Source of the DNA: Micromonospora sonchi
Lineage (GTDB): Bacteria; Actinomycetota; Actinomycetes; Mycobacteriales; Micromonosporaceae
NCBI RefSeq assembly: GCF_014646235.1
Contig: NZ_BMNB01000032.1
Location: 1-64,000 of the forward strand
Length of the DNA stretch: 64,000 nucleotides
Direction of reading: 5' to 3'
This document shows, piece after piece, positions 1 to 7,688 of the stretch. Numbering within the stretch: the first letter of the stretch is position 1; the number at the start of each line of letters is the position of its first letter. Under the pieces are notes generated by a model. It was not told the origin of the DNA. It was given only the letters and a program-made list of their open reading frames with translations, and searched no databases. Both the position numbers and the translations under genes were made by a program.

Positions 1-421
1 CGGCTACGCTGTGGCACGCGGCCACCGCAAGATCTGATGTTGTGTCCACAACGCACAGACGATCACGCGGTGGCCGCCTCGCGTCCAGCCCTTCCGAGCA
101 GCGAAATCTCAAACGGCGGCTGCCGTATTAGGAACGGTTTAGCGGCAACCTACGGGTCGGTAGCTCTACCAGGCACAATAGGTCGGTTGGCGCGAAGAGG
201 GAACTTGATCGTTCCGTGCCTGTTCCGGATCATGTGATCCGTCGGACCGCTCGCCCAAGGTGAGCGCCTTCCGTCGTGGGGAGCCGGGTCGCACTAGCCA
301 ACCGCTACCGAAAGGTTGTTGTGATGTACACCCGCACAGGGCGTCTACGTCGGTTTGTTCAGCCGGTGTCGTCCAGTAGCGAGGCCGTCGAAGGCTTGCA
401 GGCCAGATCTACAGTCACGGC
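1..421. other. No recognisable gene; left edge of accessory region
   Basis: No open frame here has convincing codon use or a recognisable product. The base composition is more AT-rich than the core regions further right, which fits the accessory DNA that follows. A short interrupted palindrome (CGGATCA, 2 bases, TGATCCG; 226-241) could be an operator or chance. Nothing resembling a second copy of the tRNA-Pro 3' end (a left attachment site) was seen. Confidence 0.4.
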
Positions 422-976
422 GTGACCACACCACGTACGCGCAGGCGCAGGCTGCTTCCGGCGCGCACTGTCGCCTGGATCGAACTCGTGGCACTGATCG
501 TTGCTGTCGGTGCGCTTGCCAGAGACGTCTTCGACTGGAAGATCCCCGGCACTGCGAGCGAAGATCGACAGAAGATCCAAATCGACGTTCCCGAGTCAGG
601 AACGCTGTCGAGGTGTGCCACGCTGCGGGGCTCCGCTCCCCGCATCAAGGGCAAGACGCTGTGGATGGCCCACATCTCTCCAGGCGGAAAATACAACTTC
701 GCGCAAGCTACCTACGAAGACAACGGCCGATGGCATGCGACGGACACATTTGGCAGCGAAAGCGACGTGAACCAGCGCTTCCGTGTTGTCGTCTTCCTAG
801 TTGCCCAAGAGACCTCATCCTTTCTGACTGGAATCCGGGGTGCGAGCGCAGACGGCAAGCCCTCCAGTGAGTACTCGGCCCAAGCACTCCCGCCTGGGGC
901 AACTCACGAAGCATCTCTCATGGTCATTCGGGATGGCACGCGCGGCCAGCCCCACTGCGGGCAACTCGGAACGTAG
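422..976 (+). CDS. Membrane-anchored hypothetical protein
   Basis: This 184-residue protein starts with GTG. It has a basic N-terminus (TTPRTRRRR), one hydrophobic segment at about residues 16-36, then a soluble domain. The soluble part has the pattern of small actinobacterial proteins with a short beta-rich domain after a signal anchor (Cys-Ala-Thr near residue 65, the LWMAHISPGG stretch, then a conserved Trp). No enzyme motif is visible and no function can be assigned. No strong ribosome binding site precedes the GTG, so the start is uncertain. The gene is less GC-rich than core genes of the window, which suggests acquired DNA, and it has no operonic neighbour. Confidence 0.55.
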   Translation: MTTPRTRRRRLLPARTVAWIELVALIVAVGALARDVFDWKIPGTASEDRQKIQIDVPESGTLSRCATLRGSAPRIKGKTLWMAHISPGGKYNFAQATYEDNGRWHATDTFGSESDVNQRFRVVVFLVAQETSSFLTGIRGASADGKPSSEYSAQALPPGATHEASLMVIRDGTRGQPHCGQLGT

Positions 977-1206
977 CGAGGGGCCGCGAGCGTCGACAGC
1001 CTGAAGGTGCCCACTGTCAGCTTGGGAATCGGTTTGATCTACACGATGGGTGACTGTGCGACCTGGCGAACGAGCACGTAGTGTTCCGCCTGCCGGGCTC
1101 CCGGCGTACCGCTGCATCCCAATGTTGACCTCTGCATCGGGCACGCAACGGGCATGGCGGAGGACGGGTGCCGGTCCAACTCTGATGGCCGCTAAGGAGG
1201 CGCGAG

Positions 1207-1650
1207 ATGAACGGGCTACCCGACGAGGTGATCGCGGCCGTCGGGCGTGTCACGATCGCAGCCGGCGACCTGGAACTCATCCTTGCCTGGATCGGGGCCA
1301 CCCAGACTGACGGCGATGTCTTCAAGATCCTGGCCAAACCTGGAGAGCCGCTAAGAGCCGCTCATCGCGCCATCGAAGTAGCAGCACCGGTCTATCGCGA
1401 TGCTTATCTGCCTGCTGTCGACATTGCTGCCCAACTCCTCGGCAGGCGTCACACGGTAGTCCACGCGATGTGGGTCAACAATGGCCCGGGGCAGGAGTGG
1501 GAGCTGCTTCACTACAAGACGCACGTACGACATCCGGCCGATCCTCTGACGCTTGACGAGCTGGCGCGCCACCTTATGGATATCAGGGATCAATTGGTGC
1601 GGATCGTGACGGCGCAGATCAACAACGCTCCGGTAGCTACTATTCCTTGA
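1207..1650 (+). CDS. Hypothetical protein (147 aa), acquired region
   Basis: The ATG start is preceded by a strong ribosome binding site (AAGGAGG at about 1194-1200), which makes the start well supported. The 147-residue product is soluble and mostly helical by eye, without signal peptide or membrane segment. It has a repeated pattern of acidic and hydrophobic residues and an HAMW motif near the middle. I do not recognise a named domain. It stands alone between two unrelated genes in a region of lower GC. The tail ends 24 bases before the convergent gene at 1674, so both probably terminate in that gap. Confidence 0.65.
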   Translation: MNGLPDEVIAAVGRVTIAAGDLELILAWIGATQTDGDVFKILAKPGEPLRAAHRAIEVAAPVYRDAYLPAVDIAAQLLGRRHTVVHAMWVNNGPGQEWELLHYKTHVRHPADPLTLDELARHLMDIRDQLVRIVTAQINNAPVATIP

Positions 1651-1673
1651 CTCCATTTCAGCGCCAGCTAATA

Positions 1674-2546
1674 TCAGGGGCACTCGACATCGATCATGTC
1701 TAAACTGCGCGCCGCCTGCCTGCGATATGCAGGGTCCGGCATTTGTTCAATGAGCTTTCGCGCCATGCGAACTTGATCCTGGAATTCAGTGCAGTTTCCA
1801 GCTCGCCGCTCCGTCTCTGCCCAGAATGTCCGGGTGCCTACTTGGGAGCGCTGCTTGATGCTTATTTGTTCAGATTCATCCAGCTTCAATGCTCGCTCGA
1901 ACTGCCTCCTACCCTCCACTGGATCCCCCAATTGGAAGTAGCAGTCACCGAGAAGTCGCAATATGCCGTTCCGGATCGTTGAATTGGGAGCACGCACTAG
2001 CCCTCTCTCGGCTACATCAATGGCTCGTATGTACTGATCCGAGAAACGAAAGGCGTCGGCAATCACCAGGTATTCCGAAGGGAGGCCCCCACCTGGGATT
2101 TTCTCAACAAGAACAGCAGCCTGCTCGGCAAGCGCCAGGTTTTCCGCATTCACGTCGCCGGAGTAGGAGTAGGCAATAAGATTTCCGTCATCGTCCTTCA
2201 GCTCATCGGCCGACCCTCGCGCAGACAACGCTTGAAGGCGTTGAATTATCTGTCCCAGCTCAGTTCTAACAGCTACTTTTTGCTGCTCCTGGCTCTGACC
2301 ATACGTGACGTATGCCACGACAGCAGAAACAACCATTGCCAGGATTGCAACGATCACACTAGCTTCTCGATACCATCTGGGGCGATTTCGAACCGCGCTT
2401 GCCTCTAGGGCCTCCAGCCTCGCCAGCAAGGATGAGATGTCTTGACTTTGATGACGCGGGGACCGAGGCGACTCATTCGGGTTTGCAGCAGGGACAGCAC
2501 GCTGCCGACCACCCGACCCCTTACGCCGACCCAAAGCCGCCTCCAC
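1674..2546 (-). CDS. Membrane-anchored TPR-like protein, function unknown
   Basis: The 290-residue product begins with a basic, proline-rich cytoplasmic segment. A short predicted coiled coil follows (SSLLARLEALEAS, about residues 39-51), then one hydrophobic span (about 62-84). The large C-terminal part has repeated helix pairs of tetratricopeptide type (ALAEQAAVLVEKIP, AIDVAERGLVRAPN, GRRQFERALKLDES). TPR domains usually hold protein partners, so a scaffold role at the membrane is likely, but the partner is unknown. The GTG start is chosen because the frame is open from there; a later start before the coiled coil is possible. Base composition is lower than in core genes, as expected for acquired DNA. 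Confidence 0.65.
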   Translation of the reverse strand: MEAALGRRKGSGGRQRAVPAANPNESPRSPRHQSQDISSLLARLEALEASAVRNRPRWYREASVIVAILAMVVSAVVAYVTYGQSQEQQKVAVRTELGQIIQRLQALSARGSADELKDDDGNLIAYSYSGDVNAENLALAEQAAVLVEKIPGGGLPSEYLVIADAFRFSDQYIRAIDVAERGLVRAPNSTIRNGILRLLGDCYFQLGDPVEGRRQFERALKLDESEQISIKQRSQVGTRTFWAETERRAGNCTEFQDQVRMARKLIEQMPDPAYRRQAARSLDMIDVECP

Positions 2547-3662
2547 AGAGGTTTACGATCAAAGTGGCAACCGCGAAGGTACCAATGCCAGACAACCGAG
2601 CTACTTGATCCATCCCGTCTGCCGTCGACCCGCCCTCCTGGGGAGCGGGCCGCCGCCCGGCCCGCCACGTCAAGCGGACCTTGACGGCTCGTACGGACGC
2701 TGGCGGGTCGGGCGGTGGTCTGCTCGGCTTGCCCGGGTCGATGGCGGGCGGGATGGCTCCACCGCAACCACCCACGGACCGTGACCCGCCAGCGGAGCCC
2801 CGGCCATCCTGGAGCCGGAGCGCCCCCGCCGGAGGCGCAGTAGCCGCAGCCCCCGCGACCGCCGCCAACTCGCCGACGCGGCTGGCGTGCGCTCCCCTAC
2901 GCCGCGCGGGCTCGTGGCCGCGCGGCCCGGCCGGCTGCCCGGCCCACCACAACCCGGTCAACGCTGCTGTCGTGCTGCGGCGGCCCACCGGGCTTTCCGC
3001 TCTCCGCGCCAGCCGCCGGGCGTGTTGCGTGGCCGGAGTCGGAGCGCCAGCGGAGCGACGGACGCGCGCCCAGGCGGCGGCGCGTGCGGCCCGTTCAGGG
3101 CCGCCTTGATAGATGTACAGAAAGTCCTCCCACACCGGCCGGCAGCCGGCCGCCCTGCGGGGTCACGACGGGTTGACGTGCCGGTACCCGGTGCTACTCT
3201 GGCGCTCGTCGAGCACGTCAGCGCGGCCTTCCCGCCGGATCGCTGAACTCGACTTCGGAGTTGCCGAGCGGCCTTCTTGCCGCTGATGCGGGCCACGTCC
3301 CGCCGGCTCTCGATTACACCGGCCGCTGCGCCGGCCTGGAATCCGCTGAGCGGCCCAGCACAGCCTGTCTCGCCGTCCACGATGGCCCTCGGATTCGCGC
3401 ACCTCGACGGGTGGGGATCGCCTGCGGCAGCCCGCCGGAAGCCGACGACCAGGCACCCCACCCGTCCCGGCATCACCCAAGGTCCAGCGACCGGAAGAAC
3501 CCAGATCAGCGGCGGTCCGAGGCCGATGGCCTGTGCCCGCCCTCCGGCGTGAGCCGCCCTCTCCGGCGGTGCCAGGAGACACCACGAACACCACCGACGG
3601 ATACCGCTCCGGCGTCCGGTGGCAGTTCGTCGCCCGTCCCTGCCACCCCTTGAGGAGAATTT
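2547..3662. other. 1.1-kb stretch without a convincing gene, upstream of rep
   Basis: The part from about 2610 to 3110 is extremely GC-rich and open in several frames on both strands at once. The translations are low-complexity Ala/Arg/Pro/Gly and none looks like a real protein. The part from 3113 to 3662 is the leader of the replication gene and carries a promoter candidate. In intact elements of this type this area often carries regulatory, transfer (TraB/FtsK-like) or origin functions. I see no transfer gene, so these functions appear lost or lie outside the window. Confidence 0.45.
3173..3200 (+). promoter_or_regulatory. Candidate sigma70-type promoter for rep-xis-int
   Basis: TTGACG (3173-3178) and TACTCT (3195-3200) are separated by 16 bases, a good match to a housekeeping actinobacterial promoter. 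It points toward the replication gene and would give a leader of about 450 bases. This is inferred from sequence only. Confidence 0.4.
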
Positions 3663-5231
3663 GTGTTCGCCCTGCCCACCCTCGCCGCCGGCCGTGACGT
3701 CCAGGCTCTGCACCGCGCCGCCGCCCCGGACTTCTTCGGCTGGCTTGAGCACACCCGCGCCGCCGGTGCCTGCACCCGCCCGATCCGCCTGGCTGGCACC
3801 CTCACCGCTGTCGAGTCCGGGACCGGCCGCGTTGTGGAACAACGGCACACCGACGAGCTGCCCGACCGGACGCTGTACAAGGCGTGCGGCAACCGCCGCG
3901 CCGCCCAGTGCCCGGACTGTGCCTGGGTCTACGCGGGTGACGCCTTCCACGTGGTCCGCTGCGGCCTGACCGGCGGCAAGACCGTCCCCACCAGTGTCGC
4001 CGCGCATCCGGTCGTTTTCGCCACCTTCACCGCGCCATCCTTCGGCCCGGTGCACCGCCGGCACATTCCCCGTCACACCTGCGCCGACCGGCGGCGATGC
4101 GACTGCCGGCCGGCACCCTGTCGCGCCCGGAGCATCGCCGGCACCTGCCCGCACGGGCAGTCCGCGGCCTGCTTCGCCCGCCACGACGCAGACGATCCGC
4201 AGCTCGGCCGACCGCTGTGCCTGGACTGCTACGACCACGACCACCAGGTCGTCTGGAACTACTTCTCGGGCGAACTGTGGCGACGCACCAAACAGGCCAT
4301 CGAACGCCACCTCGCCGCCCTGTGCCGTCGGCGCGGCATTCCCCACGTCCAGGTCAGCACCGACTCTGGCCGGGTGCGCCGGGTGCCGCCGGTGCGGGTG
4401 TCCCACGGCAAGGTCGCCGAGATGCAACGGCGGGGCGCGGTGCACTTCCACGTCCTGCTGCGCCTCGACGGCGTCGACCCCGACGACCGGGACGCCCTGG
4501 TGCCGCCGCCGGCCGGCATTACCGTCGACGACCTCGACGCCGCCGTCCACGCCGCCGCCCGGCAGATCACCGTCGTCACCCCGCCGCACCCCGACGGCCC
4601 GCAGGGCTGGCAGGTCGCCTGGGGCGAGCAGGTCGACGTACGCCGCATCGGTGCCAGCGACGGCGACGTGACCGACGGGAAGGTGGCCGCCTACCTCGCC
4701 AAGTACGCCACCAAGTCCACCGAGATCACCGGCCACTGCTCCACCCGGCTCACCCCGGACACCGTCGACGCCTACGCCGACCCGGAGGGCAACCACCTGG
4801 CCCGGCTCATCGACGCCTGCTGGCGACTCGGCCGCCCCATTCATCACCACACTTCCCGCACCGTCGCCCCGGCCGGCGAGCGTCAAGCCGGCCTTGACAC
4901 CACACCCAACGCCTACGCCGGGCTACGCCGATGGGCGCACATGCTCGGCTATGGCGGCCACTTCCTCACCAAGGCCCGCCGCTACTCGGTCACCTTCGGC
5001 CTGCTCCGCGACACCCGCGCCACCTACCGCCGGGCCGAGCACGATGACACCGCCGACAGCGGCGACGCCGCCGACACGGTCACCGTGGGCACGCTGGCCT
5101 TCGTCGGCTCCGGCTGGCTGACCGACGGGGACGCCCTGCTCGCCAACACCGCCGCCGCCCAACGCCGGGAACGCCGACGCGTCGGCCGGGAGGAACTCGC
5201 CCACGAGGCGTGGTCGGGGGTGGCGGCATGA
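3663..5231 (+). CDS. Replication initiator of a pSAM2-type integrative element (RepSA-like)
   Basis: The 522-residue protein is the replication initiator of actinomycete integrative and conjugative elements. It would nick the excised circular element and start rolling-circle replication. An N-terminal region has several Cys pairs (CGNRRAAQCPDC, later CLDCYDHDH) likely to bind zinc. A HUH metal motif sits near residue 261 (AVHFHVLLRLDG). A Y-x-x-K-Y motif near residue 342 (AYLAKYATK) has the form of the catalytic-tyrosine motif of rolling-circle initiators. The GTG start has a good ribosome binding site (GAGGAG at 3652-3657). The stop overlaps the excisionase start by ATGA, so the two are translationally coupled. 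The frame is intact although the integrase downstream is dead. Confidence 0.85.
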   Translation: MFALPTLAAGRDVQALHRAAAPDFFGWLEHTRAAGACTRPIRLAGTLTAVESGTGRVVEQRHTDELPDRTLYKACGNRRAAQCPDCAWVYAGDAFHVVRCGLTGGKTVPTSVAAHPVVFATFTAPSFGPVHRRHIPRHTCADRRRCDCRPAPCRARSIAGTCPHGQSAACFARHDADDPQLGRPLCLDCYDHDHQVVWNYFSGELWRRTKQAIERHLAALCRRRGIPHVQVSTDSGRVRRVPPVRVSHGKVAEMQRRGAVHFHVLLRLDGVDPDDRDALVPPPAGITVDDLDAAVHAAARQITVVTPPHPDGPQGWQVAWGEQVDVRRIGASDGDVTDGKVAAYLAKYATKSTEITGHCSTRLTPDTVDAYADPEGNHLARLIDACWRLGRPIHHHTSRTVAPAGERQAGLDTTPNAYAGLRRWAHMLGYGGHFLTKARRYSVTFGLLRDTRATYRRAEHDDTADSGDAADTVTVGTLAFVGSGWLTDGDALLANTAAAQRRERRRVGREELAHEAWSGVAA

Positions 5232-5425
5232 CCCGGCACCTCACCCCGCGCTGGTACTCGCCCGCCGAGGTCGCCGTGCTGCTCGGCTTCGGCCTGTCCA
5301 AGGTCAAGATGAAGATCGCCACCGGCGAGCTGCGTTCCATCAAAGACGGCAAGTACCGCCGCGTCCTGCCCGAGTGGGTCGACGAGTACGTCCGCGAGCA
5401 GGTCGAGCGGCAGGAGGCCGCCTGA
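5228..5425 (+). CDS. xis: Excisionase / MerR-like helix-turn-helix protein (Xis)
   Basis: This 65-residue basic protein has the winged-helix layout of small excisionases (RWYSPAEVAVLLGFGLSKVK, then a wing and DGKYRR). In pSAM2-type elements Xis binds near the attachment site and directs the integrase towards excision. The ATG overlaps the rep stop (ATGA), and its own stop overlaps the integrase start (TGATG), so rep-xis-int is one operon. With the integrase broken, this protein can act only on a related integrase supplied from elsewhere. A longer reading from GTG at 5210 is possible but less likely, given the coupling. Confidence 0.85.
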   Translation: MTRHLTPRWYSPAEVAVLLGFGLSKVKMKIATGELRSIKDGKYRRVLPEWVDEYVREQVERQEAA

Positions 5426-5922
5426 TGCCCGCCCGCACCCGCGCCAACGGGGAAGGCTCGATCTTCCCGTACCGCAACGGCTTCGCCGCGTACGTCTAGG
5501 TCACCAAGCCGGACGGCAAGCGGACCCGCAAGTATGTCTACGGCCCGACCCGTGAGGCCGTCCACGACAAGTGGATCAAGCTGCACCAGCAGGCCAAGGT
5601 CGGGCCGGTCGCCACCCGGGTGCCGACCCTGGGCGACTACCTGACCTACTGGCACCGGGAGGTGGTGCGGCCCAACCTCGCTCCGCTGACCTGCGCCACG
5701 TACGAGACGATCATCCGGTTGTACGTGATCCCCGGCCTCGGTGGGAAGCGGCTCGATCGGCTCCAGGTGCGCGACGTGCAGACCTGGATCAACGAGGTGG
5801 CGCGCACCTGCCAGTGCTGCGCCCAGGGCAAGGACGCCCGCCGCCCGGAGCCGAGACGGCGGTGCTGCGCGCTCGGCCGGTGCTGCGGTGACACGCCGTC
5901 CGCCCGCACCCTCAAGGACCCG
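5425..5922 (+). pseudogene. int: Truncated tyrosine site-specific integrase (AICE Int), nonfunctional
   Basis: The reading frame begins as a typical AICE integrase: an Arg-rich start, GSIFPYRNGFAAYV, then an AP2-like arm-binding region and the N-terminal SAM-like core-binding domain (ATYETIIRLYVIPGLGGKRL, VRDVQTWINEVARTCQCCAQ). An in-frame TAG lies at 5497-5499 where relatives usually have Trp (AYV-stop-VTKPDGKR). After the conserved SARTLKD the similarity stops. The whole catalytic domain with the R-HxxR-Y residues is missing, and unrelated bases lead to the tRNA terminator within about 30 bases. A short direct repeat (CTGCTGTAC) flanks the junction and could mark the deletion. The element can therefore not excise by its own enzyme. 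Confidence 0.85.
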
Positions 5923-5952
5923 CTGCTGTACTTCCCTGCTGTACAAAGCACC

Positions 5953-5985
5953 AGAGGGCACACCCCTCGATGGGGTGTGCCCTCT
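5953..5985 (-). terminator. Hairpin terminator of tRNA-Pro
   Basis: A perfect 14-bp inverted repeat (AGAGGGCACACCCC and its complement, 5953-5966 and 5972-5985, 5-base loop) lies 4 bases beyond the encoded CCA end of the tRNA. On the tRNA strand it is followed by a short T-containing tract. It fits an intrinsic terminator. Confidence 0.7.
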
Positions 5986-5989
5986 TACC

Positions 5990-6066
<77 letters not shown>

Positions 6067-6128
6067 AGGCGTGCCGACAAATAGTAGCCCACCCGTCCCG
6101 ACGGTCAAACTCGGTACCCACGAGGTCG

Positions 6129-6205
6129 TGATCCACTCCGTTCCGCCGGAACGGCGGTATCGGCGGGAGGCGGATCCCACCACGTCGGCGGAACGGAGTG
6201 GATCA
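6129..6205. repeat. Long 20-bp perfect inverted repeat between metallophosphoesterase and tRNA-Pro
   Basis: The arm at 6129-6148 (TGATCCACTCCGTTCCGCCG) is an exact reverse complement of 6186-6205, with 37 bases between. The spacer begins with a nested palindrome. It sits just after the stop of the minus-strand gene at 6212. It may act as its terminator, or be a dispersed intergenic repeat (REP/MITE-like). Twenty paired bases are more than most actinobacterial terminators have. Confidence 0.75.
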
Positions 6206-6211
6206 ACAGCG

Positions 6212-7105
6212 TCAGCGGGGGATCAGGGTGAGCAGGCTGGCCTCGGGCGGGCAGGCGAAGCGGACCGGGGCGGTCGGGTGGGTGCCGAGGCCGGCGGAGA
6301 CGTGCAGCCAGGAATCCGAACCGGGCCAGTGGTGCAGGCCCTTCGCCATCGACCGGGGCAGGCCGCAGTTGGTCACCAGCGCTCCCACGCCGGGTACACA
6401 GACCTGGCCGCCGTGGGTGTGACCGGCGAGCAGCAGCCCGAAGCCGTCAGCGGCCATCTCGTCGAGCAGCGCCGGCTCGGGGGAGTGGGTGAGTGCGATG
6501 GCGAGGTCCGCCGTGGTGTCGACCGGGCCGGCCACCGAGGCGTAGTCGTCCCGTTCGACGTGCGGGTCGTCGACCCCGACCATGTCGATCGCCCGGCCGC
6601 CGGCCTTGACCGTGACGCGCCGGTTGTTCAGGTCCGTCCAGCCGGCCCCGGTGAGCACGTCGCGCAGCTCCTCGGAGGGCAGCTCCACGCCCTCGGTGTA
6701 TTCCCGGTCCGGCAGGAAGTAGGTGAACGGGTTCTTCCAGACCGGGCCGGTGTAGTCGTTCGAGCCGAACACGAAGGCGCCCGGGTAGTCGAGCAGGGGT
6801 TGCAGCGCGCGCAGCACGCCCGGCACCGCCTGCGGGTGGGCCATGTTGTCCCCGGTCACCACGACCAGGTCGGGGTCGAGGGCGGCCAGCGACGCGACCC
6901 ACCGCTGCTTGCGTAGCTGGTTGGGGGTCATGTGCAGGTCCGATAGATGCAGCACGCGCAGCGGTTCGGTGCCGGTGGACAGCACCGGGACATCGAAGCG
7001 CCGGAGGGTGAACATGTTGCGCTCGACGAGTGACGCGTACGCCAGGGCGGCGGCGCCCGTCGCGACGGTGGCGGTCGCGAGCCGGAATAATGTGCGCTTT
7101 CCCAT
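6212..7105 (-). CDS. Membrane-anchored metallophosphoesterase (calcineurin-like)
   Basis: The 297-residue protein has an N-terminal hydrophobic anchor (about residues 8-25), then a calcineurin-type phosphoesterase fold. The two-metal ligands are seen as LHLSDLHM, VVTGDN, GSND and GHTHGGQ. This family contains phosphodiesterases and UDP-diacylglucosamine-type lipid phosphatases. The position at the membrane suggests a lipid or cell-wall precursor substrate, but the substrate cannot be read from sequence. The ATG at 7105 is chosen because the anchor begins there and only 25 bases separate it from the divergent gene at 7131. The M. tuberculosis relative near ponA2 is similarly placed. Confidence 0.9.
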   Translation of the reverse strand: MGKRTLFRLATATVATGAAALAYASLVERNMFTLRRFDVPVLSTGTEPLRVLHLSDLHMTPNQLRKQRWVASLAALDPDLVVVTGDNMAHPQAVPGVLRALQPLLDYPGAFVFGSNDYTGPVWKNPFTYFLPDREYTEGVELPSEELRDVLTGAGWTDLNNRRVTVKAGGRAIDMVGVDDPHVERDDYASVAGPVDTTADLAIALTHSPEPALLDEMAADGFGLLLAGHTHGGQVCVPGVGALVTNCGLPRSMAKGLHHWPGSDSWLHVSAGLGTHPTAPVRFACPPEASLLTLIPR

Positions 7106-7130
7106 GCCGATCAGAGTAGTTTGACCGTCC

Positions 7131-7586
7131 ATGAGCACGCTGAAGGACCGCCTCACCGCCGACATGCGCGCCGCCATGAAGGCCCGCGACGAGCTGACCA
7201 CCGCCACGCTGCGGATGGCCCTGGCCGCCGTCGGCAACGCCGAGGTGTCCGGCAAGGCCAAGCGGGAACTCAGCGACGACGAGGTGTTGACCGTGCTGAC
7301 CAAGGAGGCCAAGAAGCGCCGGGAGGCGGCGACCGCCTTCGCCGACGCGGGCCGCGCCGAGCAGGCCGCCAGGGAGACCGCCGAGGGTGAGGTGCTGGAG
7401 CGTTACCTGCCGAAGCAGCTCTCCGACGCCGAGTTGACCGAGCTGGTCGCGGGGGCGCTCGCCGGGGGTGGGTTCACCGGCAAGGCGCAGATGGGCCCGG
7501 CGATGAAGGCGGCCCAGGCCGCGGTGGCCGGCCGGGCCGAGGGTGGTCGGGTGGCCACGGAGGTACGCCGACAGCTCGGCCTCTGA
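7131..7586 (+). CDS. GatB/YqeY domain protein
   Basis: This 151-residue soluble protein has the all-helical YqeY fold: MSTLKDRLTADMRAAMKARD at the start, a central Lys-rich helix (KEAKKRREAATAF) and a C-terminal GKAQMGPAMKAAQ motif. It matches the usual 150-residue length of the family. The C-terminal domain of GatB, the tRNA-dependent amidotransferase subunit, has the same fold and binds tRNA. The free-standing protein is therefore thought to touch tRNA or amino-acid metabolism, but no reaction is proven. It is divergent from the metallophosphoesterase with only 25 bases between the start codons. It ends at a strong bidirectional terminator. Confidence 0.9.
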   Translation: MSTLKDRLTADMRAAMKARDELTTATLRMALAAVGNAEVSGKAKRELSDDEVLTVLTKEAKKRREAATAFADAGRAEQAARETAEGEVLERYLPKQLSDAELTELVAGALAGGGFTGKAQMGPAMKAAQAAVAGRAEGGRVATEVRRQLGL

Positions 7587-7632
7587 CGACGCTCGCCGCC
7601 GGAGCAGCCGTCGGCCCGAGCCACGACAACGC

Positions 7633-7669
7633 CGAACGGGCGGGCCCCATCGAGGAGCCCGCCCGTTCG
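7633..7669. terminator. Bidirectional hairpin terminator between yqeY-like gene and ponA2
   Basis: A perfect 13-bp inverted repeat (CGAACGGGCGGGC at 7633-7645 and its complement at 7657-7669, 11-base loop) lies between two convergent genes. It can end transcripts from both sides. Confidence 0.75.
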
Positions 7670-7688
7670 ACGTGAGTTGCGGGTGGAA

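Noticed and set aside
37..237. 66-codon open frame at the left edge
   Set aside because: No ribosome binding site, no family resemblance, and codon use unlike real genes of the window.
2521..3135. Open frames on both strands in the GC-rich stretch before rep
   Set aside because: Translations are low-complexity Ala/Arg/Pro and several frames are open together, as expected for very high GC rather than coding.
2958..4886. Very long minus-strand frame opposite rep
   Set aside because: It mirrors the third-position GC of rep on the other strand; the plus-strand frame has clear catalytic motifs.
1..5900. Left attachment site (copy of the tRNA-Pro 3' end)
   Set aside because: No stretch matching the T-arm/acceptor end was found in this part; it is probably outside the window or lost.
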